Assembly: GCA_016703335.1 (NCBI GenBank)
Contig: JADJCG010000013.1
Location: forward strand, 98,173-162,172
Reading direction: 5' to 3'
DNA from: Caulobacteraceae bacterium
Lineage (GTDB): Bacteria; Pseudomonadota; Alphaproteobacteria; Caulobacterales; Aquidulcibacteraceae
Length of the DNA stretch: 64,000 nt
Part shown: positions 58,123-64,000 of the stretch, in pieces
How the letters are laid out: every line of letters begins with the position of its first letter
How positions within the stretch are numbered: the stretch's first letter is position 1
Notes under the pieces: model-generated
What the model saw: the letters and a program-made list of their open reading frames with translations, nothing else
Told to the model about the DNA's origin: nothing
Database searches by the model: none
Translations under genes and position numbers: made by a program

Positions 58123-58638
58123 ATGGATCGTGCTCAGAAAGCCGAAACGGTGGAATCGCTGAAAGGCGTTTTCGCTGGTGCTGGGATGATGGTGATTGGC
58201 CATTACACCGGTTTGACTGTTGCGGAATTGACGGTGCTGCGTAATCGCCTTCGTACCGAAGGTGGCGCGCTCAAGGTTGTAAAGAACCGGCTCGTGAAAC
58301 TGGCCATCGACGGCACGCCCAAGGCGTCCGCCGCAGACCTGTTCAAGGGCCCAACGGCCATCGCCTATTCCACGGATCCGATCGCTGCCGCTCGTGTGGC
58401 CGTCGCGTACGCCAAGGAAAAGGAACAGTTCGTCATTCTTGGCGGCCTGTTCGGCGACCAGCTGCTCGACAAGCAAGGCGTGCAAGCAATTGCAACGCTG
58501 CCTTCGCTCGACGAGCTGCGCGGCAAGATCATCGGCCTGGTGCAGGCGCCCGCGACCAAGATCGCCGGCGTGCTCGCAGCGCCTGGTGGTCAGCTGGCCC
58601 GCGTTCTCAACGCTTACGCGACCAAGGACGCCGCTTAA
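58123..58638 (+). CDS. rplJ: 50S ribosomal protein L10
   Basis: 171 residues, MDRAQKAETVESLKGVFAGA, with the C-terminal helix that carries L7/L12 dimers (LARVLNAYATKD end). ATG after GAGGAG. L10 builds the stalk base of the large subunit and with L12 regulates this operon. rplL follows 54 bases on. Confidence 0.97.
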   Translation: MDRAQKAETVESLKGVFAGAGMMVIGHYTGLTVAELTVLRNRLRTEGGALKVVKNRLVKLAIDGTPKASAADLFKGPTAIAYSTDPIAAARVAVAYAKEKEQFVILGGLFGDQLLDKQGVQAIATLPSLDELRGKIIGLVQAPATKIAGVLAAPGGQLARVLNAYATKDAA

Positions 58639-58692
58639 CCGTCATTTCCGCATTGCATTGAAAATACAGACAAAACGTCAGGAACAGAAATC

Positions 58693-59064
58693 ATGGCAAA
58701 CCTCGATAAGATCGTCGAAGACCTTTCGGCGCTGACCGTCCTCGAAGCTGCTGAGCTCTCGAAGATGTTGGAAGAAAAGTGGGGCGTTTCCGCCGCTGCT
58801 CCGGTTGCTGTCGCCGCTGCTGGCGCGGCCCCGGCCGCTGCCGCTGAAGAGAAGACCGAGTTCACGGTCCAACTCACCGCCGCTGGCGACAAGAAGATCG
58901 AAGTCATCAAGGAAGTCCGCGCGATCACGGGTCTCGGCCTGAAGGAAGCCAAGGACCTCGTTGAAGGCGCACCGAAGCCGGTGAAGGAAGGCGTGAACAA
59001 GGCTGATGCCGAAAAGTTCAAGGCCCAACTTGAAAAGGCCGGCGCGAAGGTCGATCTGAAGTAA
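58693..59064 (+). CDS. rplL: 50S ribosomal protein L7/L12
   Basis: 123 residues: dimerising N-terminal part, an alanine-rich hinge (APVAVAAAGAAPAAAAEE) and the factor-binding domain with KIEVIKEVRAITGLGLKEAK. Present in four to six copies on the stalk. A hairpin downstream may attenuate entry into rpoB. Confidence 0.98.
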   Translation: MANLDKIVEDLSALTVLEAAELSKMLEEKWGVSAAAPVAVAAAGAAPAAAAEEKTEFTVQLTAAGDKKIEVIKEVRAITGLGLKEAKDLVEGAPKPVKEGVNKADAEKFKAQLEKAGAKVDLK

Positions 59065-59081
59065 CTCGCAGACAACAGACG

Positions 59082-59113
59082 GAAGCAGGGGCCCGCAATG
59101 GCCCCCGCTTCTG
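59082..59113 (+). terminator. Attenuator-like hairpin between rplL and rpoB
   Basis: GAAGC-AGGGGCC and GGCCCCC-GCTTC pair around a CGCAAT loop with one bulge, without a good T-run. A partial terminator here is usual and lowers rpoBC relative to rplJL. Confidence 0.5.
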
Positions 59114-59295
59114 TCATTGCGTGCCTCTGAGGCGCGCCGGAACGTCTCCCGCCCGGGATGTTCCGTAGCTGGGTCGGGTTCGTGAGCCGAGACGGTTCGC
59201 GGAGCTAGGGGCGGAAGAGGCGGCTCATGTGCCGCGCTTGGCGGGCCTAGTGGCCGGGGTCCGCACACGAGCGCAGCGCGCATTGGGAAGAACAG

Positions 59296-63322
<4,027 letters not shown>

Positions 63323-63425
63323 AGCGAACTACCCGCGCGTCGCCAGAGCGGCGCGCGGGATATGATTTGAAAATGCCAAGCCCACGTCCCGGGCCGCACC
63401 ACGGGACGAAGGAAGGTAAGAGAGA

Positions 63426-64000
63426 ATGAGCGCTATGAACCAAGAGCTGATCAACAACACCTTCGGCAACAACCAGCCGCCGGCGCCTGTGTTCGATCAG
63501 ATCAAGATTTCGATCGCGAGCCCCGAACAGATCAAATCGTGGAGCTTCGGCGAAATCAAAAAGCCGGAAACGATCAACTACCGCACGTTCAAGCCGGAAC
63601 GTGACGGTCTCTTCTGCGCGCGCATCTTTGGCCCGCAGAAAGACTACGAGTGCACGTGCGGCAAGTACAAGCGGATGAAGTACAAGGACATCATCTGCGA
63701 AAAGTGCGGCGTGCAAGTTACGCTGGCGCGTGTCCGCCGCGAGCGCATGGGCCACATAGAATTGGCAGCACCCGTCGCGCACATCTGGTTCCTGAAGTCG
63801 CTGCCGAGCCGCATTTCGCTGATGCTCGACATGGCGCTGAAGGACATCGAGAAGGTTCTGTACTTCGAACAGTACATCGTTCTCGAACCGGGCTTGACGC
63901 CGCTCGAAACCAAGCAACTTCTCACCGAAGAAGACTACATCCGCGCGCAAGACGAGTACGGCGAAGACAGCTTCACCGCATCGATCGGCGCTGAAGCCGT
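63426..64000 (+). CDS. rpoC: RNA polymerase subunit beta-prime, N-terminal part
   Basis: Open from ATG 63426 to the window edge. MSAMNQELINNTFGNN then FGEIKKPETINYRTFKPERD, GLFCARIFGPQKDYECTCGK and IICEKCGVQVTLARVRRERM, giving the zinc site C-x-C...C-x-x-C of the beta-prime N-terminus. ATG 63426 follows AAGGTAAGAGAGA; an internal ATG three codons on is possible. It is 103 bases after rpoB. Confidence 0.97.
   Translation, partial: MSAMNQELINNTFGNNQPPAPVFDQIKISIASPEQIKSWSFGEIKKPETINYRTFKPERDGLFCARIFGPQKDYECTCGKYKRMKYKDIICEKCGVQVTLARVRRERMGHIELAAPVAHIWFLKSLPSRISLMLDMALKDIEKVLYFEQYIVLEPGLTPLETKQLLTEEDYIRAQDEYGEDSFTASIGAEA

Overview
The window looks like chromosomal DNA of a high-GC alphaproteobacterium, probably of the Caulobacterales/Hyphomonadaceae type. 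The evidence is the gene content: TonB-dependent receptors, several TPR-sulfotransferases, an ECF42-type sigma factor with its DGPF partner, a GTTC-N7-GTTC motif of the alphaproteobacterial LexA type before a DNA-repair operon, and the tRNA-Trp/secE/nusG, str and rplJL-rpoBC loci. The genus is inferred, not shown. I see no CRISPR array, insertion sequence, phage or plasmid module.

Layout. 1-9.3 kb: housekeeping and accessory genes (rlmJ, two small enzymes, a metallo-beta-lactamase/rhodanese protein, 1-Cys peroxiredoxin, DUF4105 protein, a pseudouridine synthase, a TIR-like/Sel1 protein, DGPF-ECF42 pair). 9.4-16.9 kb: a tailoring-enzyme cluster made of an aspartyl/asparaginyl hydroxylase-sulfotransferase fusion, two TPR-sulfotransferases joined by start/stop overlaps, a TauD-like dioxygenase and a further sulfotransferase-like protein. 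17-25 kb: small proteins, uvrB and a large TonB receptor. 25.7-28.4 kb: three translationally coupled genes (KAS III, haem-oxygenase-like di-iron protein, unknown). 28.4-31.6 kb: the str operon rpsL-rpsG-fusA. 31.7-41.6 kb: ArsR-SRPBCC-GST operon, another TPR-sulfotransferase, two tandem outer-membrane proteins, a DUF2807 protein, and a repair operon (radical SAM + UdgX). 42-64 kb: tRNA-Trp, secE, nusG, then rplK-rplA, then rplJ-rplL-rpoB-rpoC, with two blocks of unrelated genes (about 6.6 and 7.3 kb) between these normally neighbouring parts.

Data quality matters here. About twenty genes carry single-base frame changes, including fusA and rpoB, which cannot be inactive in a living cell. I therefore treat most broken genes as probable sequence errors and give the coordinates of the whole reconstructed gene. 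A run of 16 G followed by 9 G near 25.43 kb also looks suspect.

How the genes may work together: the 9.4-16.9 kb cluster has the enzymes to hydroxylate a side chain and then sulfate a hydroxyl, but has no obvious scaffold-making gene. A TonB receptor and an oxygenase fragment lie 5-8 kb further on. This cluster and the KAS III/di-iron trio are the best candidates for undescribed biology.
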